NCBI RefSeq assembly: GCF_011927835.1
Contig: NZ_JAATJH010000001.1
Span: 1,193,104-1,257,103, forward strand
Length of the DNA: 64,000 nt
Reading direction: 5' to 3'
Source of the DNA: Neolewinella antarctica
GTDB taxonomy: Bacteria; Bacteroidota; Bacteroidia; Chitinophagales; Saprospiraceae
Below, piece after piece: positions 1-8,887 of this stretch (within the stretch, counting starts at the first letter, position 1; each line of letters begins with the position of its first letter). Both the position numbers and the translations under genes were made by a program. Below the pieces are notes generated by a model. It did no database searches. It was given only the letters and a program-made list of their open reading frames with translations, and had not been told where the DNA came from.

Positions 1-27
1 CAGTTTGATGCGAATTTTCTGATTCAT
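1..27 (-). CDS. rpsJ: 30S ribosomal protein S10, N-terminal fragment
   Basis: Only the first nine codons are in the window; the gene runs off the left edge. The minus strand from position 27 reads MNQKIRIKL, which fits the start of bacterial S10 (typically M-x-Q-K-I-R-I-K-L). It lies directly downstream of fusA on the same strand, the place where rpsJ is found after rpsL-rpsG-fusA in many Bacteroidota, where tuf is often elsewhere. S10 is a 30S head protein and also the NusE transcription factor. The identification rests on nine residues plus gene order. Confidence 0.75.
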
Positions 28-56
28 GCCAGTTTGTAATTTTTCAAAGAAAAGAA

Positions 57-134
57 GCCGGGCGGCTTTCCGCCGGCGTTATTGTTAAAACACTTCCAGC
101 TTCGGAGCGACGATTGCCGCAACGAAGCTGGAAG
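57..134 (-). terminator. Two hairpins between fusA and rpsJ
   Basis: CTTCCAGCTTCG (93-104) and CGAAGCTGGAAG (123-134) form a perfect 12-bp stem with an 18-nt loop, followed on the minus strand by TGTTTTAAC. A second GC-rich hairpin around 57-77 (GCCGG..CGG/CCG..CCGGC) follows. The poor U-run suggests an attenuator, processing or stability element more than a full stop, because rpsJ lies directly downstream. Confidence 0.5.
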
Positions 135-145
135 AAATTATTGCG

Positions 146-2281
146 TTATGCAGTTTCGCCTTTCGCCTCCTTAATGATCTCTTCGGCGATTCCTTTAGGA
201 GCTTCGGCGAAGTGAGAGAAAGTCATGCTAGAATTAGCGCGACCGGAAGTGATCGTACGAAGGTCGGTTACGTAGCCGAACATTTGGCTAAGCGGCACGT
301 CGGCGGTGATGCGTGATGCGCCACCGTTCATTGCTTCCTGTCCTTTCGGCAGACCACGACGACGGTTCAGGTCACCGATGACGTTACCCGTATATTCTTC
401 AGGAGAAACAACGACAACTTCCATGATAGGTTCGAGCAACTTAGGGTTACACTGCTTGGCAGCGGCCCGGAAGCCTTCCTTTGCACAAAGTTCGAAAGCA
501 AGCGGCTTAGAGTCAACGGAGTGCATACCACCATCGTAAACCCGGACCTTCATGCTGTCGATGTTGTAGCCGGCGAGAATACCGTTCTTCATCATGGACT
601 GGAATCCGTCCTTAATGGGCTTCTGGTAGTTCTTGTCGATCGAACCACCGACGATGGCCCACTCGAACTGCATGTTTTCCTTGCCGCTCTTGAAGTCTTC
701 GCTTTCCAGGAACTCCTCATCGGCGGGGCCGAGGGTGAAGCTCATGTCTGCAAAGAGACCAGAACCACCGGACTGCTTCTTGAGACGCTCACGGTGATCA
801 ACGGTGTTAAACAGGGCTTCTTTGTAAGAAACCTGTGGTGCACCTACGTTAGCTTCAACGCCGAACTCTCTTCTGAGGCGGTCGACGATGATCTCCAGGT
901 GAAGCTCACCCATACCGGCGATAACCGTTTGGTTCGTGTCTTCGTCGTAACGAACGGTGAAGGTTGGATCCTCTTCCGCTAGTTTGGCAAGTGCCATACC
1001 CAGCTTATCGAGGTCTTTCTGTGTCTTTGGCTCGACGGCTACCGCGATAACGGGATCGGGGAAGACCATTGATTCGAGTACGATCGGATTGGCTTCGTCA
1101 CAAAGCGTGTCACCCGTACGGATGTCTTTGAAACCAACGGCAGCGGCGATGTCACCAGCTTCTACTTTGTCGATCTTCTCCTGCTTGTTGGCGTGCATCT
1201 GGTAGAGACGCGAGATACGTTCCTTGTTACCGGAACGTGTGTTCTTCACGTAAGAACCAGCGTCGAGACGACCTGAGTAGACCCGCATGAAGGCCAAGCG
1301 GCCAACGAATGGGTCCGTAGCGATCTTAAAGGCAAGCGCGGCAAATGGCTCGTCGACGTTCGGTGCGCGGAATAACTCCTGCTCGGGATCATCAGGGTGC
1401 GTACCACGGACCGGTGGAATGTCCACTGGGCTGGGTAAGTAAGCACATACTGCATCGAGTACGGCTTGTACACCTTTGTTCTTGAAAGCAGAACCACACA
1501 TCATTGGAACGAAGGCAGCGTCAGTAACGGCGTCACGTACGGCATTGCGCACTTCTTGAACCGTAATTGACTCAGGATCTTCGAAGTACTTCTCCAAAAG
1601 GCTCTCGTCGTATTCGGCTACTGCTTCGAGCAGCTTCTCACGCCACGTGTTGACCACGGGTAAAAGCTCGGCTGGCGTTTCGATAACTTCGAACGTCATG
1701 CCTTGGTCTTCCTCATTCCAGACGATAGCCTGCATGGTGATGAGGTCGACTACGCCACGGAAAGTCTCTTCAGCGCCGATCGGAATCTGCAGTGGGATAG
1801 ACTTGGAACCGAGCTTCTCTTCAACATCTTTAACGACGTTGAGGAAGTCAGCACCGGAACGGTCCATCTTGTTGACGAATCCAATACGGGGGACTTTGTA
1901 GTTGTCAGCGAGGCGCCAGTTCGTTTCCGACTGGGGCTCGACACCGGATACGGCGCAGAACAAGAATACGAGACCATCGAGAACACGGAGGGAACGGTTT
2001 ACCTCAACGGTAAAGTCGACGTGCCCGGGGGTGTCAATGATGTTGAATACGTAACTCTGATCTTTCCACGTCCAGTTGGTGTGAGTAGCGGCGGAGGTGA
2101 TCGTGATGCCACGTTCCTGCTCTTGCTCCATCCAGTCCATGGTGGCGGCACCATCGTGTACTTCGCCAATCTTGTGGCTGATACCGGTGTAGTATAGAAT
2201 ACGCTCGGTCGTGGTAGTCTTGCCAGCGTCAATGTGCGCGGCAATACCGATGTTTCTGGTGTATTTAAGATCCGTAGCCAT
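146..2281 (-). CDS. fusA: Translation elongation factor G
   Basis: EF-G is the cytoplasmic GTPase that drives ribosomal translocation and, with RRF, ribosome recycling. The 711-aa product is full length for the family (about 690-715). The GTP-binding motifs are intact: AHIDAGKT at residues 15-22, switch I RGIT near 58-61, DTPGH at 83-87 and NKMD at 137-140. The C-terminal half carries the usual EF-G domains III-V. It is the third gene of a minus-strand str operon after rpsL and rpsG, and ends 118 bp before rpsJ. The 102-bp spacer to rpsG is long for this operon and holds an inverted repeat. Nothing in the sequence suggests the second, EF-G2-type paralogue. Confidence 0.98.
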   Translation of the reverse strand: MATDLKYTRNIGIAAHIDAGKTTTTERILYYTGISHKIGEVHDGAATMDWMEQEQERGITITSAATHTNWTWKDQSYVFNIIDTPGHVDFTVEVNRSLRVLDGLVFLFCAVSGVEPQSETNWRLADNYKVPRIGFVNKMDRSGADFLNVVKDVEEKLGSKSIPLQIPIGAEETFRGVVDLITMQAIVWNEEDQGMTFEVIETPAELLPVVNTWREKLLEAVAEYDESLLEKYFEDPESITVQEVRNAVRDAVTDAAFVPMMCGSAFKNKGVQAVLDAVCAYLPSPVDIPPVRGTHPDDPEQELFRAPNVDEPFAALAFKIATDPFVGRLAFMRVYSGRLDAGSYVKNTRSGNKERISRLYQMHANKQEKIDKVEAGDIAAAVGFKDIRTGDTLCDEANPIVLESMVFPDPVIAVAVEPKTQKDLDKLGMALAKLAEEDPTFTVRYDEDTNQTVIAGMGELHLEIIVDRLRREFGVEANVGAPQVSYKEALFNTVDHRERLKKQSGGSGLFADMSFTLGPADEEFLESEDFKSGKENMQFEWAIVGGSIDKNYQKPIKDGFQSMMKNGILAGYNIDSMKVRVYDGGMHSVDSKPLAFELCAKEGFRAAAKQCNPKLLEPIMEVVVVSPEEYTGNVIGDLNRRRGLPKGQEAMNGGASRITADVPLSQMFGYVTDLRTITSGRANSSMTFSHFAEAPKGIAEEIIKEAKGETA

Positions 2282-2332
2282 GGTTGGTTGGATTTAGCTT
2301 TTTATTAATTGGGGGTGGATAGTAGTTAAGTT

Positions 2333-2376
2333 GCGAGTACCGAATTGTAAGTATCTACTCACAACTCGGTACTCGT
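2333..2376 (-). other. Inverted repeat in the rpsG-fusA spacer
   Basis: GCGAGTACCGA (2333-2343) pairs with TCGGTACTCGT (2366-2376), 10 of 11 positions, around a 22-nt loop. It fills much of the spacer inside the operon and has no U-tract, so RNA processing or stabilisation is more likely than termination. Confidence 0.45.
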
Positions 2377-2383
2377 AATTTTT

Positions 2384-2860
2384 CTACCGTCCGTAATGCG
2401 CGAAGGCCCGGTTAGACTCGGCCATCTTGTGCGTCTCTTCCTTACGCTTCACCGCCATGCCTTCGTTGCGGCTTGCGGCGAGTAGTTCGGCGGATAGCTT
2501 TTCAGCCATTCCTTTACCGGAACGGGCGCGGGAGAATTTGATCAACCACTTCATACCGATACTCATCTTGCGCTTGGCGCGGATTTCGGTAGGAATTTGG
2601 AACGTAGCACCACCGATACGCTTGGAGCGTACTTCGACCTGGGGCATGGCATTGCTGAGGGCGCGTTTCCACACTTCGTGCTCGTCGAACTCTTCGGCTT
2701 CGATCCGTCCCTTGATCTTATCCATGGCTTCGTAGAAGACACGGAAGGCGGTACTTTTCTTACCCGACAACATGAGCATGTTGACGAATTGGGTTACGAC
2801 GGGGTCTCCGTAGCGGGGGTCGGGTGCAATGACCCGAACTTTTGGTTTTCTTTTACGCAT
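2384..2860 (-). CDS. rpsG: 30S ribosomal protein S7
   Basis: S7 is a primary 16S rRNA-binding protein that nucleates assembly of the 30S head and contacts mRNA at the E site. The 158-aa product matches the family length and has the basic N-terminus (MRKRKPKVR), the conserved block around MLSGKKSTA (residues 29-37) and the C-terminal end FAHYGR. Gene order rpsL-rpsG-fusA on the minus strand confirms it. The upstream spacer to rpsL is 93 bp and holds a perfect hairpin at 2911-2930. Confidence 0.97.
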   Translation of the reverse strand: MRKRKPKVRVIAPDPRYGDPVVTQFVNMLMLSGKKSTAFRVFYEAMDKIKGRIEAEEFDEHEVWKRALSNAMPQVEVRSKRIGGATFQIPTEIRAKRKMSIGMKWLIKFSRARSGKGMAEKLSAELLAASRNEGMAVKRKEETHKMAESNRAFAHYGR

Positions 2861-2910
2861 AGCTGTTAGCTTCAGATGGCTTGCCCGATTTTATCGGAGT
2901 TCACCAAATG

Positions 2911-2930
2911 GCTTCCCATTTATGGGAAGC
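2911..2930 (-). other. Perfect hairpin in the rpsL-rpsG spacer
   Basis: GCTTCCCAT-TT-ATGGGAAGC is a 9-bp perfect stem with a 2-nt loop. It lies inside the str operon without a following U-tract. It is a candidate processing site or an autoregulatory structure; S7 binding to its own mRNA is known in E. coli at this spacer, but the structure here is not obviously the same. Confidence 0.5.
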
Positions 2931-2953
2931 TCATCTTACTTAAAATGAATAAA

Positions 2954-3328
2954 TTACTTCTTGGGACGCTTGGCACCGTACTTGGAGCGAGCCTGACGAC
3001 GGTCGGCAACGCCGGCTGTGTCGAGCGCGCCACGGACGATGGTGTAGCGAACACCGGGAAGGTCTTTCACACGACCGCCACGAATCAGCACGATGCTGTG
3101 TTCCTGGAGGTTGTGACCTTCTCCCGGAATGTAGGCGATCACCTCGATCCCGTTGGTCAAACGAACTTTTGCCACCTTACGCAGGGCCGAGTTCGGCTTC
3201 TTCGGGGTGGTTGTGTAGACACGGGTGCAAACACCACGCTTCTGAGGACAAGCGTCCAGAGCGCGTGAATTACTGGTTTCCGTGATTTTCTTGCGCCCTT
3301 TACGCACAAGTTGGTTAATCGTAGGCAT
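2954..3328 (-). CDS. rpsL: 30S ribosomal protein S12
   Basis: S12 sits at the decoding centre and affects accuracy. The product is 124 aa, the usual length, and contains the conserved stretches around [13 protein letters not shown] and [10 protein letters not shown]. The lysines linked to streptomycin resistance in other bacteria (in PKKPNS, and the one preceding the PGVRY block) are the wild-type residues. It is the first gene of the str operon on the minus strand. A perfect TACCTTTG box at 3392-3399 is the likely promoter, giving a leader of roughly 60 nt. Confidence 0.98.
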   Translation of the reverse strand: MPTINQLVRKGRKKITETSNSRALDACPQKRGVCTRVYTTTPKKPNSALRKVAKVRLTNGIEVIAYIPGEGHNLQEHSIVLIRGGRVKDLPGVRYTIVRGALDTAGVADRRQARSKYGAKRPKK

Positions 3329-3391
3329 ACGTTATTTTACTTTAGTGGTGCTTTTTTATTACCAGAGGCCTACCTCCTTGAAAAGCGAGCG

Positions 3392-3399
3392 CAAAGGTA
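3392..3399 (-). promoter_or_regulatory. Bacteroidota -7 box for the str operon
   Basis: On the minus strand the site reads TACCTTTG, a perfect match to the Bacteroidota -7 consensus TAnnTTTG. It lies 64 bp upstream of the rpsL start. I see no clear -33 TTG at the expected distance. Confidence 0.6.
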
Positions 3400-3492
3400 A
3401 GAACATCTCCCTTTATTTCCTAACGGTCTGGAGCTTATACAAATATTCTTTGCGCTGACGCTGGGGCAACCCGGAATTAAGTAGCTAAAGTT

Positions 3493-3512
3493 GCGCGGAC
3501 GCAGGTGCAAAG
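3493..3512. repeat. Half copy of the GC-rich dispersed element
   Basis: GCGCGGACGCAGGTGCAAAG matches the right half of the ~53-bp GC-rich element described at 12303 (one base different from the commonest form). It sits in the divergent spacer between rpsL and the lipoprotein gene, upstream of both. Confidence 0.55.
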
Positions 3513-3583
3513 TGGCTCGGTTGAGCAAAAATGATTGAAAACATACCGGGTGATATCGGAGTTGGGTTGCAAATTCCCAGCAA

Positions 3584-4069
3584 ATGTTTCTACGTTCTCT
3601 CGTCCTCCTCGCGCTCTTCGTTAGTGCATTTTCTTGCGATAAATCCGAACTAGTCGACTTAAGCCAGTACACCGTCAAGAAACCAGCCGACGGCATTGGT
3701 CACTACGTCTACGCCCTCACCATGCCACCGAGCATCCAGCGCGGAGAAAAACTTCCGCTCGCAATGGAGTGGCGGACGGTGGGGCCGGCCGTCCCGCAAG
3801 CGCAGCAGTACGATATGGAGGTCCGGTTATCCGGCCCGGAGACAAAGACATACTTCGTAAACTCCGCAGCCAATACGATCGGTGAATACCACTTGACCAA
3901 CTGGCTCCAGTACGATTTTGTCATACCGAGCGATTTCCCCGCCGGCGAGTACGTTGTGAGTGTCCGCATCATGGACGAAGATGGCGCCCCGCAAGTACTT
4001 GGCTATAAGGATGATCGTCTAGTAGGAGAATCCTTTTACCGCTTGACTACCTTACGGGTAACCGAGTAG
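3584..4069 (+). CDS. Predicted lipoprotein of unknown function
   Basis: I do not recognise the family. The 161-aa product begins with a short basic and hydrophobic signal ending in a lipobox-like AFSC, with Cys18 as the likely lipidated residue, so it should sit in the cell envelope. The mature part is rich in beta-type segments; a pattern such as ERLPLAMEW..VGP followed by alternating V/Y/R strands suggests an immunoglobulin-like beta-sandwich. It is a single gene, divergent from the str operon and convergent with ftsY. It has no visible enzyme motif. Confidence 0.75.
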   Translation: MFLRSLVLLALFVSAFSCDKSELVDLSQYTVKKPADGIGHYVYALTMPPSIQRGEKLPLAMEWRTVGPAVPQAQQYDMEVRLSGPETKTYFVNSAANTIGEYHLTNWLQYDFVIPSDFPAGEYVVSVRIMDEDGAPQVLGYKDDRLVGESFYRLTTLRVTE

Positions 4070-4116
4070 AGCGTCTAGTTCGCCCCTACCCCACTGCTGC
4101 TTTACTAATTTCCCTG

Positions 4117-4133
4117 GCACCCGCGACCGCGCC
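4117..4133. repeat. Half copy of the GC-rich dispersed element
   Basis: GGCACCCGCGACCGCGCC lies in the convergent spacer between the lipoprotein gene and ftsY. It is the reverse orientation of the right half of the element at 12303. Confidence 0.55.
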
Positions 4134-4213
4134 AAAACTGACGTCTGTTGTGGTACTCGAAAAATTTGACGCAGAGCAAGCGGCTTGCCACGAAATTATG
4201 GCGGAACAGCTAC

Positions 4214-5188
4214 TCAGACTTTCATCTCGTCACCAAAGAGGCTGTTGACGAAAGCGCGCTTGTTGAAAATCTGGAGGTGTTCGATCCCTTCCCCGACACC
4301 AATGTAGCGGATCGGCACTTTAAAGGTGTCGGTAATGCCGATGGCGACGCCACCCTTGGCCGTGCCGTCGAGTTTAGTGAGGGCGAGGGCCGTCACGTCG
4401 GTAGCTTCCGTGAAAGCTTTGGCCTGTTCGATGGCATTTTGCCCCGTAGTAGCGTCAAGCACTAACAAAACTTGGTGCGGCGCTGAAGGCAGCGCTTTGG
4501 TGACGCTGCGCTTGATCTTCGAGAGCTCCTTCATTAGATTGAACTTCGTATGGAGGCGGCCGGCGGTGTCGATGATGGCGACGTCCATTCCATTATCAAT
4601 GGCGTATTTGGTCGTTTCGAAAGCGACGGCGGCGGGGTCGGTGTACATACCCTTGGAGTAGAAGTCGCAACCAACGCGGTTGGCCCAGATCTCAAGTTGC
4701 GCAACGGCGGCGGCCCGGAAAGTATCGGCGGCACCCAGGACGACCTTGTGACCCTTTTGCTTGTACTGGTGAGCAAGTTTTCCGATGGTTGTGGTCTTTC
4801 CCACCCCGTTGACGCCCACGACAAGAATGATGGCCGGACCGTTCCCGGGCACGGGCGGCAGGACGTAGTCGTCGTAGTCCTTATTATTGTTTTCGGCGAG
4901 CAGACCGACGATCTCATCGCGCAGGATCTGGTGGAGTTCGCTCGTGCCGACGTATTTGTCGCGGGCGACGCGGCTTTCGATGCTCTCGATGATCTTAACC
5001 GTGGTGTCGAGGCCGACGTCGCTCGTGATGAGGACGTTTTCTAGTTCATCCAGCACTTCTTCGTCGACTGAATCTTTGCCGGCGATGACGCGACTAATGT
5101 TGTCGAAAAAGCCGGTTTTTGTCTTTTCGAGGCCTTTGTCCAGGTCCTCTTTCTTGTCGTTACTAAAAAACTTATCGAAGAAACTCAT
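4214..5188 (-). CDS. ftsY: Signal recognition particle receptor FtsY
   Basis: FtsY is the SRP receptor GTPase that docks ribosome-SRP complexes at the inner membrane for co-translational insertion. The 324-aa product has the NG domain with P-loop GVNGVGKTT at residues 125-133, DTFRAAA at 155-161, DTAGR at 207-211 and TKLDGTAKGG at 271-280. The acidic A domain of enterobacterial FtsY is reduced to a short charged N-terminus, as in many non-proteobacterial forms. The start follows a perfect TACCTTTG promoter at 5312-5319. The leader of about 115 nt contains a GC-rich repeat copy. Confidence 0.97.
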   Translation of the reverse strand: MSFFDKFFSNDKKEDLDKGLEKTKTGFFDNISRVIAGKDSVDEEVLDELENVLITSDVGLDTTVKIIESIESRVARDKYVGTSELHQILRDEIVGLLAENNNKDYDDYVLPPVPGNGPAIILVVGVNGVGKTTTIGKLAHQYKQKGHKVVLGAADTFRAAAVAQLEIWANRVGCDFYSKGMYTDPAAVAFETTKYAIDNGMDVAIIDTAGRLHTKFNLMKELSKIKRSVTKALPSAPHQVLLVLDATTGQNAIEQAKAFTEATDVTALALTKLDGTAKGGVAIGITDTFKVPIRYIGVGEGIEHLQIFNKRAFVNSLFGDEMKV

Positions 5189-5260
5189 GGGCGGTGCTGC
5201 TTGTGCTGAATTACCTGGTGCGTTTTCCTGGCCGGCGGCTTACCCAGAAGGCTCTGGATT

Positions 5261-5294
5261 CGCGGCCCCCGACTCAGTCGGGGCGGGTGCAAGG
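5261..5294. repeat. Shortened copy of the GC-rich element in the ftsY leader
   Basis: CGCGG-CCCCCGACTCAGTCGGGG-CGGGTGCAAGG keeps both ends of the ~53-bp element (left GCGCGG..CCCGACTgAGT, right CGGGTGCAAGG) but lacks the middle. It lies between the ftsY promoter and start codon, so it would be transcribed as part of the 5' UTR and contains a perfect CCCCGACT/AGTCGGGG palindrome. Confidence 0.55.
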
Positions 5295-5311
5295 CTAATT
5301 TCGGTTAGGAG

Positions 5312-5319
5312 CAAAGGTA
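5312..5319 (-). promoter_or_regulatory. Bacteroidota -7 box for ftsY
   Basis: The minus strand reads TACCTTTG, a perfect TAnnTTTG, 124 bp upstream of the ftsY ATG. Confidence 0.6.
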
Positions 5320-5373
5320 ACACCGGCGGGCGTTTTGTGGTTGGAGCCGCCGCCAGCTGACCGGTCACCAATT

Positions 5374-6081
5374 TCAGGCGCCGAGGTCACGAAAAGGAGG
5401 TGCGTGCGTGGAGTCAGCCGTGAGCGCTACTTCGGAGAGCCGCGGTAGGCACTCGAGCAGGTAACGAATGAGTTCGACGGTGTCTTCGAGCAACACCCGG
5501 CAGCTGGTATCCTGTAAGTCCTGGCGCGTATGCTTACCACTGGTCACGGCCAGATTAAACGTGACCCCGACCCGCGCCGCCGCTTTGATCAGCCCGGGCG
5601 TATCACTTACCACTACGGTACGCTTCGCATCGGGGGCATCGACGCACTGGAGTACTTTCTCGACGGGGTTCGCGCAAGATTTAGCCTTCAACACTACGCC
5701 CCGAATGAGTTCGTCGCTGCCTACCGGCCACTTCATCCGTTGCAGGATAATGTTGGTATCCGCTCGTCCGTAGTCACTAAGCAAATAAATAGCCACTCCC
5801 CTTCTTTGCAACCAACGAAAAGTAGCCTCGATCTGCGGCGCGCGTTGCAGGGCGGCGGTCCTCAGTCGGTGGCGCATACCCTTTTGCACTCGGACACAAA
5901 CGTCCTGCAGGTGAAACACGGCTACCTCCAAGGGTGCGCGCGCTCCGTCATGAATATTATCCGGAGAAAGATCGTTGATTAGCACGAAATGGGGGGATCG
6001 AAAGGTTGAACAATTGCGTTGGCCGTGAAGGTCGCCCCGTGATTTCACTAGCACAAGCGCGTACAATACACTTGGTCGCAA
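5374..6081 (-). CDS. Degenerate HAD-fold (phosphonatase-like) protein
   Basis: The C-terminal two thirds follow the phosphonatase-like branch of the HAD hydrolases: YLLSDYGRADTN (motif II region), a lysine-containing KAKSCANPVEKV (motif III), VVSDTPGLIKAAARVGV (motif IV) and TSGKHTRQDL near the end. The expected motif I, FDxAGTT, reads VFHLQDVCV, so the nucleophile Asp is His and the second acid is lost. The cap domain that normally follows motif I (about 80 residues) is shortened to about 30. It is therefore probably not a phosphatase; a binding or regulatory role is inference. The start is uncertain: the longest frame begins at a TTG (6081) that overlaps an ACACTTTG promoter-like site, and an internal GTG is possible. 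Confidence 0.6.
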   Translation of the reverse strand: MRPSVLYALVLVKSRGDLHGQRNCSTFRSPHFVLINDLSPDNIHDGARAPLEVAVFHLQDVCVRVQKGMRHRLRTAALQRAPQIEATFRWLQRRGVAIYLLSDYGRADTNIILQRMKWPVGSDELIRGVVLKAKSCANPVEKVLQCVDAPDAKRTVVVSDTPGLIKAAARVGVTFNLAVTSGKHTRQDLQDTSCRVLLEDTVELIRYLLECLPRLSEVALTADSTHAPPFRDLGA

Positions 6082-6230
6082 AGTGTGGAGAAATTAATCC
6101 TGGCTTAATATTTCGCGCGCCCTGCCGTAATTAGGTCACAAACACTTAACCTTGTGGCACGTTTCTCATCCGCCCGCACCGACCGAGTAGTCCCGCGGCT
6201 TTGACCGAAGCGCCGTAAAACCAAGCTCCC

Positions 6231-7073
<843 letters not shown>

Positions 7074-7084
7074 ACGTTACCAGT

Positions 7085-7963
7085 TTACAAACCCGTGTCG
7101 TACTTCTCTAGGTTTAAATTTTCGATGATCGTTACGAGTTTGTGGCCGTACTTTTTGTCGGTCGCGTACCCGCAGGACTTTAGGCCGTGCGCCCACTTTA
7201 CGTAGTCGTTGCCGTGCTTCTTGAGTTTGCGGTAGCGGGCGGAGTTGAGTAGTTTGCTGTGCTCCTGGAAAGATTCGGCGGCGGAGGTGAAGACGCGAAA
7301 CATGTCGTAGCGGGTATCGTCGCCGTAATTGCGGCAGGTGCAGCCCAGGCACTTCGCGCGGCATTTTATTCCGAAGTGATTGCTGGACTCGCGGGCCAGG
7401 CGGCTGTCGCCGGCGTTACTCTCCAGCAGCCCCTGGGCGAGCGTGATGCTGGCGGGGATGCCGTGTTGTCTCATCTCGGCGCGGGCGGCGGGCGCGAAAC
7501 GGGCCAGGTAATTTTGAACGCGGGCGCGTTTGGCGGCGATGACGTGCTTGGGTAATCCTTTCCGCTCGCCGTAGTCGGGGCTCAGCACCAGCGTGAGGTT
7601 GGAGATGTGCGGAGCGGGGTCGTCCGTCGGGGCAACGTCGTTAAACCCTTCGTGCTTGGCGTCGATCGCCACGGTACGCGCTACGGCAACCGTGCTTGCG
7701 GGAGCGGCTTGTGGGAGAATGCTGGGAAGTAATGCAAACAAACTTGCCGCCGATTGGCTCGTGCTGGTAAAGAGGCTTTCCGTATTCCAACCCATACCGG
7801 TTCGTTCGCGGTAGTCTTCCGTGGTGATCGGATCGTAGAGATCTACGCTGAAGCTTATTCCCCGTGCTGCGCACATATAAATGATGAACGCAACCAGCAA
7901 TAGCTCGAAAGCATACTGAAAAACGAATTTGCGTAGCGTAATGATCCGACGGCTCGTCGCCAT
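7085..7963 (-). CDS. Membrane-anchored glucosaminidase-domain protein
   Basis: This is a peptidoglycan hydrolase of the N-acetylglucosaminidase (FlgJ-C/LytG-like) family. The 292-aa form chosen here starts at ATG 7963, has a signal-anchor helix at about residues 14-34, a Ser/Ala/Pro-rich linker, and the catalytic domain from about 140 with ITLAQGLLESNAGDS (Glu181 as likely general acid), SNHFGIKC at 194-201 and a Cys-rich insert CRAKCLGCTC (Cys 201, 205, 208, 210). Such a Cys cluster may bind a metal or form disulfides. The open frame continues upstream to 8251 but would overlap the DUF3140 gene and cross the promoter-like TATGTTTG at 8046-8053, so the shorter start is preferred. Confidence 0.85.
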   Translation of the reverse strand: MATSRRIITLRKFVFQYAFELLLVAFIIYMCAARGISFSVDLYDPITTEDYRERTGMGWNTESLFTSTSQSAASLFALLPSILPQAAPASTVAVARTVAIDAKHEGFNDVAPTDDPAPHISNLTLVLSPDYGERKGLPKHVIAAKRARVQNYLARFAPAARAEMRQHGIPASITLAQGLLESNAGDSRLARESSNHFGIKCRAKCLGCTCRNYGDDTRYDMFRVFTSAAESFQEHSKLLNSARYRKLKKHGNDYVKWAHGLKSCGYATDKKYGHKLVTIIENLNLEKYDTGL

Positions 7964-8045
7964 CGAGTTGGGGGTAGTGAAGGAGAACATTAATTTGTGT
8001 TTTGCAACCGAATAAGAAAACGTAAAGGGCACCATTGCTGGCGCC

Positions 8046-8053
8046 ACAAACAT
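8046..8053 (-). promoter_or_regulatory. Bacteroidota -7 box for the glucosaminidase gene
   Basis: The minus strand reads TATGTTTG, a perfect TAnnTTTG, inside an A/T-rich stretch with TTG repeats upstream. It predicts a leader of about 75 nt to the ATG at 7963 and argues against the longer frame. Confidence 0.55.
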
Positions 8054-8240
8054 AAAACAAAATGTTGTTTTAAAAAACAAAATGTTTATAAATGTAGCGT
8101 AAAGTTTCTTCCCCTTCTCCAACAGCACTCGTGACTTGTCCGTCACACCGTAGGCTTGGCGGTACCGCCAGGCCCGTAATCCAATCCACCACGACAAAAC
8201 CGAACAAATAGTTCTTTCAAACAATAACACTGATAAAACC

Positions 8241-8579
8241 ATGGCCGACAAGACCCACGACGATATCTACACTAAATTTTACGACGCCGTCAATATGCAA
8301 CCCCAGGAGATCGAGGACTGGTTGGATACGGATGAAGCCAAATCCGTCGGGCAGACCAAAGACGGGGCAAGTGAGTCCGTCGGTTACCAGTCCGGCGAAA
8401 AGATCATTAAGATCAAGCGCAAGAAGAAGGCTGATTTAACGGACGGTGACTACGATCACATGAACAAGGTTATCGGCTACATCAATAGGCACACCGCGCA
8501 GCGGCCGGATGGGGACGTTAGTGAAACGGATTGGACTTATAGTTTGAAGAACTGGGGCTACGACCCGGGTAAGAAGTAA
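8241..8579 (+). CDS. DUF3140 family protein
   Basis: The 112-aa product matches the DUF3140 pattern as I remember it: FYDAVNMQPQEIEDWLDTDE at the N-terminus, SVGYQSGEKI, KKKADLTDGDYDHMNKV in the middle, NRHTAQRP, and a WTYSLKNWGYDP ending. Members are small, charged, probably soluble cytoplasmic proteins, sometimes annotated as DNA-binding without direct proof. It is a single-gene unit, divergent from the glucosaminidase gene, and its stop lies one base before the flank of a MITE-like element, which may act as its terminator. Confidence 0.85.
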   Translation: MADKTHDDIYTKFYDAVNMQPQEIEDWLDTDEAKSVGQTKDGASESVGYQSGEKIIKIKRKKKADLTDGDYDHMNKVIGYINRHTAQRPDGDVSETDWTYSLKNWGYDPGKK

Positions 8580-8587
8580 TTAGCAAC

Positions 8588-8721
8588 TGACATTACGCAG
8601 ATTATTCCGCCACATAAACACAGAAGCACAAAGAAGCGATGTACGGCTACGCCGAAGCACCGGCTAATTGTATTTGTGTGTTTCTGTGTTTGTGTGGCAT
8701 GACCCGGTTGCGTAAGGTCAC
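8588..8721. mobile_element. MITE-like inverted-repeat element, copy A
   Basis: A 134-bp element beginning TGACATTACGCAG and ending TTGCGTAAGGTCAC, with inner inverted arms CCACATAAACACA/TGTGTTTGTGTGG and the core GTACGGCTACGCCGAAGCACCG shared with copies at 28137, 59620 and 61191. Flanks TTAGCAAC (8580-8587) and TTAGTAAT (8722-8729) agree at 6 of 8 and may be a decayed target duplication. There is no coding capacity. Confidence 0.7.
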
Positions 8722-8798
8722 TTAGTAATTGGAACTGGCCAGGTGGTTTCAGCTCCGTCGCTACGCCCCATTACCCCGGCTCCACTACCCTTCTCACC

Positions 8799-8817
8799 GC
8801 ACCCACGGCCGCGCCCG
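8799..8817. repeat. Half copy of the GC-rich dispersed element
   Basis: GCACCCACGGCCGCGCCCGG lies upstream of the BadF kinase promoter. It differs at one or two positions from the right half of the element at 12303. Confidence 0.45.
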
Positions 8818-8859
8818 GAAAGCGCACAAGCGAGAACACGCGCAATACAAAAATTACGT

Positions 8860-8867
8860 TACCTTCG
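8860..8867 (+). promoter_or_regulatory. TACCTTCG promoter of the BadF-type kinase
   Basis: TACCTTCG is a one-base variant of TAnnTTTG. It predicts a transcript starting about 15 nt before the ATG at 8888 and helps choose that start over the 53-codon-longer frame. Confidence 0.5.
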
Positions 8868-8887
8868 GCACCTTCAAAATCACCACT

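Noticed and set aside
4887-5360. 157-codon frame antisense to ftsY
   Set aside because: It is Ser/Leu/Arg-rich shadow sequence opposite a strongly supported gene.
7964-8251. N-terminal extension of the glucosaminidase frame to 8251
   Set aside because: It overlaps the DUF3140 gene start, contains a promoter-like TATGTTTG and gives a sequence unlike a signal anchor; the start at 7963 fits better.
8729-8887. 53-codon extension of the BadF-type kinase
   Set aside because: It starts in the flank of MITE copy A and has no family sequence; the promoter at 8860 lies inside it.
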